Source: Nostoc sp. S4 | Lineage (GTDB): Bacteria > Cyanobacteriota > Cyanobacteriia > Cyanobacteriales > Nostocaceae | Direction: 5' to 3' | NCBI GenBank assembly: GCA_029379225.1 | Contig: JAQYWR010000063.1 | Location: 1-36,178 of the forward strand | Length of the DNA: 36,178 nucleotides | Shown here: in pieces, positions 16,998-26,114 of the stretch | Position numbering within the stretch: the stretch's first letter is position 1 | Layout: each line of letters opens with the position of its first letter | The notes under the pieces: model-generated | What the model saw: the letters and a program-made list of their open reading frames with translations, nothing else | Told to the model about the DNA's origin: nothing | The model's database searches: none | Program-made: the position numbers and the translations under genes

Positions 16998-17861
16998 ATG
17001 CCGGAATTAAAAGCTAAATCGCTGGAAATGAGGACACCCCAAGCAACTAAAACCGCCGTTCTGGTTATCGGAGGCGCAGAAGACAAAGTTCACGGGCGCG
17101 ACATCCTACGAACTTTTTTTGGACGTGCTGGTGCTAGTAAAGGCTATATTACAATTATTCCATCTGCCTCTCGCGAACCCGCTATCATCGGTGGTCGGTA
17201 TATTCGGATTTTTGAAGAGATGGGTGCTCAGAAGGTAGAGATTTTAGACATCCGCGAACGAGAACAGTGTGAAGCCTCCCAGATTAAAGCATCCTTAGAA
17301 GCCTGTAGTGGGGTGTTTTTGACAGGAGGAGACCAACTGCGTTTGTGTGGCGTATTGGCAGATACGCCAGCGATGGAAATTATCCGGCAGCGGGTGAGGT
17401 CAGGGGAACTTACCTTAGCAGGCACTAGTGCCGGAGCGGCAGTGATGGGGCATCATATGATTGCTGGCGGCGGTAGTGGAGAGTCGCCAAATCGTTCTTT
17501 AGTGGATATGGCAACGGGCTTGGGATTTATTCCTGAAGTCATTGTTGACCAACACTTTCATAACCGTAATCGTATGGGGCGGCTGATTAGTGCGATCGCA
17601 GCTCATCCCGATCGCTTGGGTATTGGCATTGACGAAGATACTTGTGCTGTATTTGAACGTGATGGCTGGCTACAAGTTGTGGGTAAAGGCAGTGTCACCA
17701 TTGTCGATCCCACCGAGCTCACCCACACGAATGAACCTTATGTCAGTGCTAACGAACCTTTAACGGTGCATAACTTACGTCTGCATATCCTCAGCTATGG
17801 CGATCGCTTCCACTTGTACCAGCGCACTGTATTGCCTGCTGTACACCGAATCTCCAGCTGA
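16998..17861 (+). CDS. cphB: Cyanophycinase
   Basis: A 287-residue serine-type exopeptidase that cuts cyanophycin (multi-L-arginyl-poly-L-aspartate) into beta-Asp-Arg dipeptides, releasing stored nitrogen. It belongs to peptidase family S51. The nucleophile is S144 in the elbow GTSAGAAVMG. Other conserved parts are FLTGGDQLRLCG (about 107-118), VDQHFHNRNRMGRL (about 183-196) and GIGIDEDTCAVF (about 208). Length is typical for cytoplasmic CphB. The ATG at 16998 follows GACGGAGAAACACA, with a modest Shine-Dalgarno. cphA follows on the same strand after 501 bases, the order found in heterocystous cyanobacteria. The long leader with an NtcA-type site suggests nitrogen control. Confidence 0.96.
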   Translation: MPELKAKSLEMRTPQATKTAVLVIGGAEDKVHGRDILRTFFGRAGASKGYITIIPSASREPAIIGGRYIRIFEEMGAQKVEILDIREREQCEASQIKASLEACSGVFLTGGDQLRLCGVLADTPAMEIIRQRVRSGELTLAGTSAGAAVMGHHMIAGGGSGESPNRSLVDMATGLGFIPEVIVDQHFHNRNRMGRLISAIAAHPDRLGIGIDEDTCAVFERDGWLQVVGKGSVTIVDPTELTHTNEPYVSANEPLTVHNLRLHILSYGDRFHLYQRTVLPAVHRISS

Positions 17862-18362
17862 CGCGATCGAGTCTCTAAGGTTACACTGAGTTGACTAGAA
17901 ATTTAGATTTGCCAGCAAAGGATTTTAGATTAAAAGAGCTTTTTGGTATGTGTTGGACTAACATCTTGTGACGTTAAGACAACAAAATCGACTAAACAAA
18001 TCTCAAAGACGCTCGTTTTGCAAGGCACTTCTCTTTTAACTTTGCTAATCCCTACGCTATCGTAAATCTAATAATTAACATGAGTTGAGTACCTTTGTAG
18101 TCTGTTTCAATTCAAAAGACGCTCGCGGACTAGACGTGAGCTAGGTATCGCCAATCCGTCTGGAAAAGCTTTGCTCAATGGAAACCTTTGCTCAAACTTT
18201 TCGCTAAATTCTTAAATTGGTTGATTGCTCATTTATTTCTTGCTGTAGAAAAATGATGAGAATACCATGTAAAAAGAAAAAACTGTTTACTATGAACAGT
18301 TTAACGGTTAATTCCAGTAAGAAACTAGAACTTTGGTTCCGAATCTCCATCTACCTATTCCC
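17862..18362 (+). other. Gap between cphB and cphA
   Basis: I see no gene in these 501 bases. The gap is long enough for cphA to have its own promoter. It contains the dispersed repeat GAAACCTTTGCTCAAACTTT (18181-18200; a near copy at 9551), AAAGACGCTCGCGGACTAGACG-like text near 18115 and an AT-rich zone just before cphA. A hairpin in that zone is listed separately. I find no GTA-N8-TAC site here. Confidence 0.55.
18280..18302 (+). promoter_or_regulatory. Inverted repeat just upstream of cphA
   Basis: AAACTGTT (18280-18287) and AACAGTTT (18295-18302) form a perfect 8-base inverted repeat around TACTATG, ending 60 bases before the cphA ATG. It could be an operator or a leader hairpin. No known regulator site is recognised. 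Confidence 0.4.
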
Positions 18363-21068
18363 ATGAGAATCCTCAAGATCCAGACCTTACGCGGCCCAAA
18401 CTACTGGAGCATTCGACGCCACAAGCTAATCGTCATGCGCCTCGATTTAGAAAACCTTGCCGAGACGCCCTCGAATGAAATTCCTGGCTTTTACGAAGGA
18501 TTAGTTGAGGCGCTGCCAAGTCTGGAGGGTCACTATTGTTCGCCTGGCTGTCGCGGTGGTTTTCTGATGCGCGTGAGAGAAGGCACGATGATGGGTCACA
18601 TCGTGGAACATGTAGCACTAGAACTCCAAGAATTAGCTGGAATGCATGTCGGCTTTGGTCGCACTCGCGAAACTGCTGCACCTGGAATTTACCAAGTAGT
18701 AATTGAGTACTTGAATGAGGAAGCCGGACGTTACGCTGGACGAGCTGCGGTGCGGCTATGTCAAAGTATCGTCGATCGCGGTCGTTACCCCAAAGCAGAA
18801 CTAGAGCAAGATATCCAAGACCTGAAAGACTTCAGTCGTGATGCTTCCTTAGGCCCTTCTACAGAGGCGATCGTTAAAGAAGCTGAAAAAAGAGGTATTC
18901 CCTGGATGGCTTTAGAAGCCCGCTTTTTGATCCAGCTAGGTTACGGCGTCAATCAAAAGCGGATGCAAGCAACAATGACGGACAACACCGGCATTTTGGG
19001 CGTAGAACTAGCTTGCGACAAAGAAGCCACCAAGCGCATCCTCGCAGCCGCTGGGGTACCAGTACCTAGAGGTACAACGATCAACTTTTTGGACGATTTA
19101 GAAGAAGCCATTGAATACGTTGGCGGCTATCCAATTGTGATTAAGCCACTTGATGGCAATCACGGACGTGGTATCACTATTGATATTAGAACTTGGCAAG
19201 AAGCTGAAGCTGCTTACGAAGCGGCCAGACAAGTTTCCCGCTCAATTATCGTTGAAAGATATTATGTTGGGCGCGACCACAGGGTACTGGTAGTAAATGG
19301 CAAAGTAGTGGCAGTAGCCGAACGCGTGCCAGCTCATGTAATTGGTAATGGCAGATCCACCATCGCCGAATTGATTGAAGAAACAAACCAAGACCCGAAT
19401 CGCGGTGAAGGCCACGATAATGTCCTGACCAAAATTGAACTAGACCGTACCAGCTACCAACTGTTAGAAAGGCAAGGCTACACCTTAAATAGCGTACCAG
19501 CCAAAGGTACAGTTTGTTACCTGCGGGCAACAGCCAACTTGAGTACAGGTGGCATTGCTGTAGATCGCACTGACGAAATCCACCCAGAAAATATTTGGTT
19601 GGCACAAAGGGTAGTGAAAATTATCGGTTTGGATATCGCTGGCTTAGATATCGTCACCTCGGATATTAGCCGTCCCCTACGGGAAGTAGATGGCGTGATT
19701 GTCGAAGTTAATGCTGCTCCTGGCTTTCGGATGCACGTTGCCCCTAGCGTTGGCATTCCCCGCAACGTTGCTGGTGCGGTGATGGATATGCTCTTCCCCA
19801 ACGAACAATCTAGCCAAATTCCGATTCTCAGCGTCACGGGTACCAATGGCAAAACCACTACTACTCGACTGTTAGCACATATATATAAGCAGACTGGTAA
19901 GGTAGTAGGATATACTACAACGGATGGAACATATATCGGTGATTACTTAGTAGAATCAGGCGATAACACAGGTCCCCAAAGTGCCCATCTGATCCTGCAA
20001 GACCCAACAGTAGAAGTAGCAGTACTGGAAACAGCTCGCGGTGGAATTCTCCGCTCTGGGCTGGGCTTTGAAGCAGCAAATGTAGGTGTAGTATTGAATG
20101 TAGCCGCCGACCACTTAGGAATAGGCGATATAGATACCATCGAACAGTTAGCCAACCTTAAGAGCGTAGTCACAGAAGCCGTATTCCCTGATGGTTATGC
20201 AGTACTCAACGCTGACGATCGCCGCGTCGCTGCGATGTCAGAAAAAACTAAAGCCAACATCGCTTACTTCACAATGAATCCAGACTCGGAATTGGTGCGG
20301 AAGCACATTCAAAAGAGCGGAGTTGCAGCGGTATATGAAAATGGGTATCTGTCCATTGTCAAAGGCGATTGGACACACCGTATAGAAAGAGCAGAAAATA
20401 TACCTTTAACAATGGGCGGACGTGCGCCATTTATGATTGCCAACGCCTTAGCAGCAAGTTTGGCAGCGTTCGTGCAAAACGTGACAATTGAGCAGATTCG
20501 GGCTGGTTTGAAGACTTTCCGAGCTTCCGTAAGTCAAACGCCGGGACGGATGAATTTGTTTAATTTGGGCAATTATCACGCTTTAGTGGACTATGCTCAC
20601 AACCCGGCAAGTTACGAAGCAGTGGGTAGTTTCGTGCGGAACTGGACTACAGGACAACGTATTGGCGTAATTGGCGGCCCGGGCGATCGCCGTGACGAAG
20701 ATTTTGTGACCTTGGGCAAACTAGCAGCCCAAATTTTTGACTACATCATCGTTAAAGAAGACGATGACACTAGAGGAAGACAACGGGGATCGGCTGCCCA
20801 ATTGATTGTTCAAGGCATTACCCAAGTTAAGTCTGATAGTCGCTATGAATCTATTTTGGATGAAACACAAGCGATTAACAAAGGCTTAGACATGGCACCA
20901 AATAACAGCTTAGTAGTAATCTTACCAGAAAGCGTAAGTCGGGCAATTAAATTAATTAGAGGACGTGGTGTAGTTAAAGAAGAGATACACCAACAAAATA
21001 CTGGTACAGCGATCATCGATTCCCAAAATGGGATTACACCTTCTTCCGTAGTTAATACATTGCTGTAG
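18363..21068 (+). CDS. cphA: Cyanophycin synthetase
   Basis: A 901-residue enzyme that polymerises aspartate and arginine into cyanophycin with ATP, in the cytoplasm. The order is an N-terminal domain (1-160), an ATP-grasp ligase module (about 215-480, with VGGYPIVIKPLDGNHGRG and the C-terminal VDGVIVEVNAAPGFRMH) and a Mur-ligase-like module from about 485. The P-loop of the latter is GTNGKTTTTRLL near 492, followed by the Mur-type ARGGILRSGLGF and VDYAHNPASYEAV. All three regions are complete. A TTG at 18333 would add ten residues, but the ATG at 18363 gives the normal N-terminus MRILKIQTLRGPNYWSIRR, so I use it. It lies downstream of cphB; a strong hairpin follows 3 bases after its stop. 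Confidence 0.97.
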   Translation: MRILKIQTLRGPNYWSIRRHKLIVMRLDLENLAETPSNEIPGFYEGLVEALPSLEGHYCSPGCRGGFLMRVREGTMMGHIVEHVALELQELAGMHVGFGRTRETAAPGIYQVVIEYLNEEAGRYAGRAAVRLCQSIVDRGRYPKAELEQDIQDLKDFSRDASLGPSTEAIVKEAEKRGIPWMALEARFLIQLGYGVNQKRMQATMTDNTGILGVELACDKEATKRILAAAGVPVPRGTTINFLDDLEEAIEYVGGYPIVIKPLDGNHGRGITIDIRTWQEAEAAYEAARQVSRSIIVERYYVGRDHRVLVVNGKVVAVAERVPAHVIGNGRSTIAELIEETNQDPNRGEGHDNVLTKIELDRTSYQLLERQGYTLNSVPAKGTVCYLRATANLSTGGIAVDRTDEIHPENIWLAQRVVKIIGLDIAGLDIVTSDISRPLREVDGVIVEVNAAPGFRMHVAPSVGIPRNVAGAVMDMLFPNEQSSQIPILSVTGTNGKTTTTRLLAHIYKQTGKVVGYTTTDGTYIGDYLVESGDNTGPQSAHLILQDPTVEVAVLETARGGILRSGLGFEAANVGVVLNVAADHLGIGDIDTIEQLANLKSVVTEAVFPDGYAVLNADDRRVAAMSEKTKANIAYFTMNPDSELVRKHIQKSGVAAVYENGYLSIVKGDWTHRIERAENIPLTMGGRAPFMIANALAASLAAFVQNVTIEQIRAGLKTFRASVSQTPGRMNLFNLGNYHALVDYAHNPASYEAVGSFVRNWTTGQRIGVIGGPGDRRDEDFVTLGKLAAQIFDYIIVKEDDDTRGRQRGSAAQLIVQGITQVKSDSRYESILDETQAINKGLDMAPNNSLVVILPESVSRAIKLIRGRGVVKEEIHQQNTGTAIIDSQNGITPSSVVNTLL

Positions 21069-21071
21069 TCG

Positions 21072-21105
21072 ATAGTAGAGACGCGATGAGTCGCATCTCT
21101 ACTAT
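21072..21105. terminator. Hairpin between cphA and tatA
   Basis: A 15-base stem (21072-21086 with 21091-21105, one mismatch) has a TGAG loop: ATAGTAGAGACGCGA pairs with TCGCATCTCTACTAT. It lies directly after the cphA stop and before the convergent tatA, so it may stop transcription from both sides. The GTAGAGACGCGA core looks like a common Nostoc intergenic palindrome, so it may have been recruited from a repeat. There is no long T run after it. Confidence 0.6.
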
Positions 21106-21151
21106 TGACAGTTGCTGTGCTGTAAATATTAAATTCCCCACAAAGAGTTGA

Positions 21152-21322
21152 CTATTTTTCTTGTTCTGAATTGGTTTCGTCATTTGGAGTATTCACTCCT
21201 TCCTTAAAACCGCGCAAGGTTTTACCCAGTGCGCTTCCCAGTTCCGGAATTTTTTTCGGCCCGAAAATGAGAATAGCGACGAGCGCTATAACGCTGACTT
21301 CTGGCCATCCTAGTCCAAACAT
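21152..21322 (-). CDS. tatA: Sec-independent protein translocase subunit TatA/E
   Basis: A 56-residue protein, starting MFGLGWPEVSVIALVAILIF. It has the full TatA plan: a short periplasmic N-terminus, one membrane helix (about 8-20), the FGPKKIPELG hinge (20-29), an amphipathic helix (GSALGKTLRGFKEG, 29-42) and a polar tail ending NSEQEK. It forms the pore-like part of the twin-arginine system that exports folded proteins. The ATG is preceded by AGAGGAAAG, a good Shine-Dalgarno. It is convergent with cphA and upstream of the kinase gene on the same strand, but 330 bases separate the cphA and kinase genes and no other tat gene is near. Its shortness makes it easy to overlook. Confidence 0.93.
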   Translation of the reverse strand: MFGLGWPEVSVIALVAILIFGPKKIPELGSALGKTLRGFKEGVNTPNDETNSEQEK

Positions 21323-21398
21323 ATAACTTTCCTCTCAGGTATCTGTAATTAAATAGCGATCGCTTGCTCAACAGAGCAAGGTGGGTATGGAGACGCAA

Positions 21399-22814
21399 CT
21401 AACTTCCCATTGGATTGGTAATTGGCAAACCTAACCAATCACTTAATTCATGAGCTAACCATTCAAGTTCTGCTTCAGATACAATAAAATCATCTTTCTT
21501 CGTCGTCACATTAAACTGATATTTTTGTTCTCCTGACCAAATATATAGTGCTGAAACGGCAATTTTATTAAAGTATTTTGGAATGTAAACCAGCTTATTG
21601 ATACTTTGTCTCGGTAATGGACGCCGTTGATCTAATTTCCAAGTAAACAATTCCCGAGTTAAGGTCATCTGTTCTGAATTTAGGCGTAAGCAGAGGCGTC
21701 CAAACAATACAAAGACCAAGTAATAAGTTATCCAACAGCCATAACCCAAAGGGAAAACAGGGAGCAAGGCTAAGAACTTCATGTTGGTAGAAAAAGGCTC
21801 CAAGAGTGCTTTGATTGTAAAAAATAGGAAAAATGAATTCCAGCCGATCACAGATAAACTTGCGAATACCATTGATGGTTTAAAATTAACTGATGGAAAG
21901 ATAATTTCTAGAGAATCCTGATTTTTGGTTAATTGAATCTTACTGCCATCTGGTTTGCCACCAACCAAAGTAGGTAAATTTATTGACTGTGGTTTGTCTA
22001 AGGCTGCATAGGCGGAGCCCATCGTAGATATCGCAACAGCAGCAGAACTCAAACGCTTTTCTAAACTGGGTTCAATCATCCACTTTAACCAATTGCTAAA
22101 GCTGGGACTGAGATTAGCCGCTACCTCAAACTGAATGCGAAAATCTTTTTGGGGTAAATCGGCTGGATGAATACCTGTCACCAAATAAATTAAAGTTGCA
22201 CCTAAACTATAAAGGTCAGAAGCGGGAACGGTACGCCCGCCAAATTGCTCCTGTGGCATATAGCCGTAGGTTCCCACCACAGTCCTAGTCCCGGTTTCTG
22301 TCGCCAGGATAGTTTGCACCGAACCAAAATCGATCAGATAAACTTCACCGACACTATTACCAGAGCGTTCTCCCAATAAAATATTGCTAGGCTTAATATC
22401 GCGGTGGATTACAGGCGGATGCAATCCATGTAAGTAAATGAGAATCTCTAAAAGTGCTTTGGCTATGTGTTTGATTTCAGCTTCGGTGAAAGTCCGCCCA
22501 GTTTGTAAGTATTGCTCTAAAGTTTGTGCTGGAATATAAGTTTGTACTAGCGCAAATCCTTTAGTAGTTAGTGAATTGACCTCAAAATAGTCTAAATAGC
22601 AAGGTATACAGGGATGTGCTAGGTTTTTTAAAATTTTGGCTTCCCGCTCAAACAGCTTGAGGTCGTCCCATTCAAAGTCACTACCAAAAGAAAGTAACTT
22701 GATAACGACTAATTCCTGAGTTTTTAAGTCACGAGCTAGCAAAGTTCTACGCCCAGCTTTTTTACCTAATAGCTGCTGAACTTCGTAGCGCTCTCCCAAT
22801 ATTTGACCAATCAT
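21399..22814 (-). CDS. Ser/Thr protein kinase with C-terminal membrane segments (copy 1)
   Basis: A 471-residue Hanks-type kinase. The kinase domain spans about 9-275: a glycine-poor nucleotide loop LLGKKAGRRTLLA, catalytic lysine K39 (VVIKLL), H137-R-D139 (VIHRDIKPSN), D162-FG (LIDFGSVQ) and the activation-loop end GTYGYMPQEQFGG. All key residues are present. After a linker come two hydrophobic stretches (about 318-340 and 346-372) and a C-terminal domain of about 95 residues that ends the protein. It is membrane-anchored, with the kinase domain probably cytoplasmic. The gene upstream (22884-24269) is a close paralogue in the same orientation, a tandem duplication. Substrate and signal are unknown. 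Confidence 0.93.
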   Translation of the reverse strand: MIGQILGERYEVQQLLGKKAGRRTLLARDLKTQELVVIKLLSFGSDFEWDDLKLFEREAKILKNLAHPCIPCYLDYFEVNSLTTKGFALVQTYIPAQTLEQYLQTGRTFTEAEIKHIAKALLEILIYLHGLHPPVIHRDIKPSNILLGERSGNSVGEVYLIDFGSVQTILATETGTRTVVGTYGYMPQEQFGGRTVPASDLYSLGATLIYLVTGIHPADLPQKDFRIQFEVAANLSPSFSNWLKWMIEPSLEKRLSSAAVAISTMGSAYAALDKPQSINLPTLVGGKPDGSKIQLTKNQDSLEIIFPSVNFKPSMVFASLSVIGWNSFFLFFTIKALLEPFSTNMKFLALLPVFPLGYGCWITYYLVFVLFGRLCLRLNSEQMTLTRELFTWKLDQRRPLPRQSINKLVYIPKYFNKIAVSALYIWSGEQKYQFNVTTKKDDFIVSEAELEWLAHELSDWLGLPITNPMGS

Positions 22815-22883
22815 AAACTAGCAATTTTTTATACTTGAAATACTAAATAAATCTATTTTTATTTAAAAGTATTACATTAAATA

Positions 22884-24269
22884 CTACTCATTGATATCCA
22901 TACGTAACCAATCGCTTAATTTATGAGCTAACCATTCCAGTTCCGCTTCAGTAATAGCAGTACTCATATTACCAAGTTGATATTTTTTTACTCCTGTCCA
23001 AATATCTAATTGTGCTGGAACAGCAACTCTATTACCTTGAGAATCTTTAGTAAAATGTTTGGGAATGTAAACTAACTTCGTAATACTTTGTCTTGGGGAT
23101 GTGCGGGGACGATAAAATTTCCAGGTAAATAGATCCCAAGTGAGAGAAATTTGTTCGGAATTCAGGCGTAAGCTGATGCGCCCAAATAGATGAAATAAAA
23201 ATTTATACACCATCAGAAAGCCAGCACCCCAAAAGGGAAGCGAGAACAAGGCAAACGGAATGTTGACAGGAAAAGGGGCTGAGAGGGCGCCAATTGTCCA
23301 AAAGAGGATAAATGAGTTCCAGGCGATCGCAAATAAACCTGTGAATACTATTGATGGTTCAAAATCAGCTGGTGGAACGACAATTTCTAGAGAATCCTGA
23401 TTTTTGGTTAATTGAATCTTGCTCCCATATGGTTTGCTAACAACCAAAACAGGCGAGTTCGATTGTGGTTTCTCTAAAAGTGCGATCGCAATAGCAGCAG
23501 AACTCAAACGCTTTTCTAAATTAGGTTCAACCATCTGCTGCAACCAATTAGTAAAACTGGGACTGAGATTAGCTATTTGCTCAAACTGAATGCGAAAATC
23601 CTTTTGGGGTAAATCCGCTGGGTGTGTACCTGTCACCAAATAAATTAAAGTTGCACCTAAACTATAAAGGTCAGAAGCCGGAACGGTACGCCCACCAAAT
23701 TGCTCCTGTGGCATATAGCCGTATGTTCCTACCACAGTCCTAGTCCCGGTTTCTGTCGCCAAGACAGTTTGTACCGAACCAAAATCTACTAGGTAAACTT
23801 CACCGACACTATTACCAGAACGTTCTCCCAATAAAATATTGCTAGGCTTAAGATCGCGATGGATTACAGGCGGATGCAATCCATGTAAGTAAATCAGAAT
23901 CTCTAAAATAGCTTTGGCTATGTGTTTGACTTCAGCTTCGGTAAAAGTCCGCCCAGTTTGTAAATATTGCTCTAAAGTTTGTGCTGGAATATAAGTTTGT
24001 ACTAGCGCAAATCCTTTAGTGGTTAGTGAATTGACCTCAAAATAGTCTAGATAGCGAGGTATAAAGGGATGTGACAAAGACTTTAAAGTTTGGGCTTCTC
24101 GCTCAAACAGCTTGAGATCGTCCCATTCAAAGTCACTACCAAAAGAAAGTAACTTGATGACGACTAATTCCTGAGTTTTTAGGTCACCAGCTAGCAAAGT
24201 TCTACGCCCAGCTTTTTTACCTAATAGCTGCTGAACTTGGTAGCGCTCGCCTAATATTTCGTCAATCAT
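22884..24269 (-). CDS. Ser/Thr protein kinase with C-terminal membrane segments (copy 2)
   Basis: A 461-residue paralogue of the kinase downstream. The kinase domain is almost identical (K39, HRDLKPSN, LVDFGSVQ, GTYGYMPQEQFGG). The C-terminal half is clearly diverged: the same two-TM layout (IVFTGLFAIAWNSFILFWTI and ALFSLPFWGAGFLMVYKFLF), then a different loop and tail. It ends LGNMSTAITEAELEWLAHKL, where copy 1 has a related EAELEWLAHEL. Copy 2 lacks a few residues near 275 relative to copy 1. The conserved kinase half and variable sensor-like half suggest that the two respond to different signals but share output. It is divergent from cbiT across about 94 bases. Confidence 0.93.
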   Translation of the reverse strand: MIDEILGERYQVQQLLGKKAGRRTLLAGDLKTQELVVIKLLSFGSDFEWDDLKLFEREAQTLKSLSHPFIPRYLDYFEVNSLTTKGFALVQTYIPAQTLEQYLQTGRTFTEAEVKHIAKAILEILIYLHGLHPPVIHRDLKPSNILLGERSGNSVGEVYLVDFGSVQTVLATETGTRTVVGTYGYMPQEQFGGRTVPASDLYSLGATLIYLVTGTHPADLPQKDFRIQFEQIANLSPSFTNWLQQMVEPNLEKRLSSAAIAIALLEKPQSNSPVLVVSKPYGSKIQLTKNQDSLEIVVPPADFEPSIVFTGLFAIAWNSFILFWTIGALSAPFPVNIPFALFSLPFWGAGFLMVYKFLFHLFGRISLRLNSEQISLTWDLFTWKFYRPRTSPRQSITKLVYIPKHFTKDSQGNRVAVPAQLDIWTGVKKYQLGNMSTAITEAELEWLAHKLSDWLRMDINE

Positions 24270-24363
24270 TATAGTTTGCGATCGCGCTGCGTTTAAAAAG
24301 TTTTCATAGCTTATGGCTTTACAATCTGGTCTGCCAATATCTTTAGTATAATTGCGTAGTTTT

Positions 24364-24966
24364 ATGCCCTCCCAACTTTGGCCTTACATTACCCCAGGTA
24401 TTCCCGATGAATTGTTCGAGCATTTGCCAGGAATTCCCTTCAGCCAGCGAGAAGTCCGACTGTTGTTAATTGCTCAACTGCGGCTACAGCCAAATTCAGT
24501 GTTGTGGGACATTGGTGCTGGGACGGGTACAATTCCTGTAGAGGTAGGCTTGCTGTGTCCAAAAGGCAAGATTATTGCTGTAGAAAGGGATGAAGAAGTA
24601 GCTAATCTGATTAAGCGTAACTGCGATCGCTTTGAAGTCAACAACGTTGAAGTCATTGAAGGTAGCGCCCCAGAGTGTTTGCAGGATCTCAAGGTCATCC
24701 CTCACCGCGTTTGTATAGAAGGAGGACGCCCAATTCAGGAAATTTTGCAAGCTGCTTGGCAATATTTACCGCCATCAGGTCGGGTTGTAGCCACAGCTGC
24801 TAATCTAGAGAGTTTGTATGCTATTTCTCAAAGTTTTTCGCTATTAAGGGCTAGAAATATCGAAGTCGTCCAGTCTGCGGTTAATCGCTTAGAAACGCGC
24901 GGCTTTTCTCAAACCTTTACTGCCGTCGATCCCATTTTTATCCTCAGTGGTGAGAAACTGGATTAG
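24364..24966 (+). CDS. cbiT: Precorrin-6Y C5,15-methyltransferase subunit CbiT (decarboxylating)
   Basis: A 200-residue SAM-dependent methyltransferase of the CbiT type, which methylates C15 and decarboxylates the acetate side chain in cobalamin synthesis. It has GIPDELFEHLPGIPFSQREV near the N-terminus, the SAM-binding motif DIGAGTGTIPVEVGLLCP (about 47-64), the acidic loop end VERDEEVANLI and EGGRPIQEILQAAWQYLPP. It is a single-domain protein without the CbiE half, as when cbiE is a separate gene. A TTG at 24352 would add four residues; the ATG at 24364 is preferred. A G-rich repeat follows before cdsA. Confidence 0.88.
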   Translation: MPSQLWPYITPGIPDELFEHLPGIPFSQREVRLLLIAQLRLQPNSVLWDIGAGTGTIPVEVGLLCPKGKIIAVERDEEVANLIKRNCDRFEVNNVEVIEGSAPECLQDLKVIPHRVCIEGGRPIQEILQAAWQYLPPSGRVVATAANLESLYAISQSFSLLRARNIEVVQSAVNRLETRGFSQTFTAVDPIFILSGEKLD

Positions 24967-25114
24967 GGATTGGGGCATTGGGGAGATGGGGAGATGGGGA
25001 GACAAGGGGACAAGGAGAATAATTCTTAACTCCTAACTTTGCGCCTCACTACTCATCATACCCAATGCCCCATGCCCAATGCCCCATGCCCCATGCCCAA
25101 TATTTAATACTTCT
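24967..25114. repeat. G-rich/C-rich inverted repeat between cbiT and cdsA
   Basis: Tandem GGGGAGAT-type units at about 24980-25015 face tandem CCCAATGCCCCATG-type units at 25061-25100. GGGGCATTGGG (24972-24982) is perfectly complementary to CCCAATGCCCC (25075-25085). A large hairpin could form in the transcript between the two genes. The C-rich units also create ATG triplets before the true cdsA start, which complicates start calling. Confidence 0.6.
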
Positions 25115-26002
25115 ATGCCTTGGTCTCGGATTATTAGTGGAATTATTGCGATCGCTCTTGCTCTTTGTGTGACCCTTTTGGGGGGTTGGTACTTTACCAT
25201 CATGTTTGCGGTTGTGGTCTTTTTGGGTCAACAAGAATATTTTAATTTGGTGCGAGCTAGAGGCATTGCTCCTGCTGCTAAAACAACTATGGCTGTTAGC
25301 CAAGTTTTGCTAGTGATTTGTACCCTTGATGGCAGTTTAGCTGATGCTGTGATGCCAATAGCTGGCACACTAATTTGTTTTTATCTGCTGTTTCAACCAA
25401 AATTTGCCACCATTGCGGATATTTCCGCTTCAATCATGGGGCTATTTTACGTTGGTTATTTACCGAGTTACTGGGTGCGGTTACGAGCGATTGATAGTGC
25501 TGCTTTTAGCAATCTCCCTTTCGGAGGCTACTGGCCCACAACTTGGACAGATTTCTGCCAAAAGGCAAATTCTACCTCTTTACCACAAGGTTTGACAGCA
25601 ACACTGCTGACTTTGTTATGTATTTGGGCAGCCGATATTGGTGCTTACACTATCGGCAAATTCTTTGGTAAAACCCGTTTGTCGGATATTAGTCCGAAAA
25701 AAACCGTAGAAGGTGCTGTGTTTGGTATTACCTCCAGTGTTGTTGTAGCTTTAGCTGGAGCTTACTATCTGCACTTGCCTAAATCTGTGTTTACTGGCCT
25801 GACATTGGGTTTACTGATTGGTATTGCTAGCCTTTTAGGGGATCTTACCGAGTCTATGCTCAAACGAGATGCCGGAGTCAAGGATTCAGGACAGTTAATC
25901 CCTGGCCACGGTGGTATTTTAGACCGTACTGATAGTTATATTTTTACAGCTCCTTTGGTCTACTATTTTGTAACACTACTTTTGCCGCTGATAGCAGAAT
26001 GA
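25115..26002 (+). CDS. cdsA: Phosphatidate cytidylyltransferase (CDP-diacylglycerol synthase)
   Basis: A 295-residue integral membrane enzyme that makes CDP-diacylglycerol from CTP and phosphatidate, the branch point to phosphatidylglycerol, which thylakoids need. The family signature is complete near the C-terminus: SMLKRDAGVKDSGQLIPGHG followed by GILDRTDSY. Several hydrophobic segments are visible from residue 5 on (IISGIIAIALALCVTLLGGW and others). The frame is open to an ATG at 25079, but the first 12 residues would come from the C-rich repeat, and the ATG at 25115 begins directly before the first membrane helix. Confidence 0.94.
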   Translation: MPWSRIISGIIAIALALCVTLLGGWYFTIMFAVVVFLGQQEYFNLVRARGIAPAAKTTMAVSQVLLVICTLDGSLADAVMPIAGTLICFYLLFQPKFATIADISASIMGLFYVGYLPSYWVRLRAIDSAAFSNLPFGGYWPTTWTDFCQKANSTSLPQGLTATLLTLLCIWAADIGAYTIGKFFGKTRLSDISPKKTVEGAVFGITSSVVVALAGAYYLHLPKSVFTGLTLGLLIGIASLLGDLTESMLKRDAGVKDSGQLIPGHGGILDRTDSYIFTAPLVYYFVTLLLPLIAE

Positions 26003-26114
26003 GATGGGCATGGGGATTGGGTATTGGGAAATGGAGAACTCTTTCCTAATTCCCAGTTCCCAGTCCCTAATAGGCGCTATATTATTTAAAATTAGGTATT
26101 AACAATTTTGAATT
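26003..26114. repeat. Short inverted repeat between convergent cdsA and DUF2993 genes
   Basis: TGGGTATTGGGAA (near 26018-26030) and TTCCCAGTTCCCA (near 26050-26062) are imperfect complements (three mismatches in 13). They form a hairpin between the two convergent genes. It is of the same G/C-string type seen at 2101 and 24970 and may serve as a weak two-way terminator. Confidence 0.45.

Noticed and set aside
19246..19858. Long antisense frames inside cphA
   Set aside because: Shadows of a strongly conserved coding sequence.
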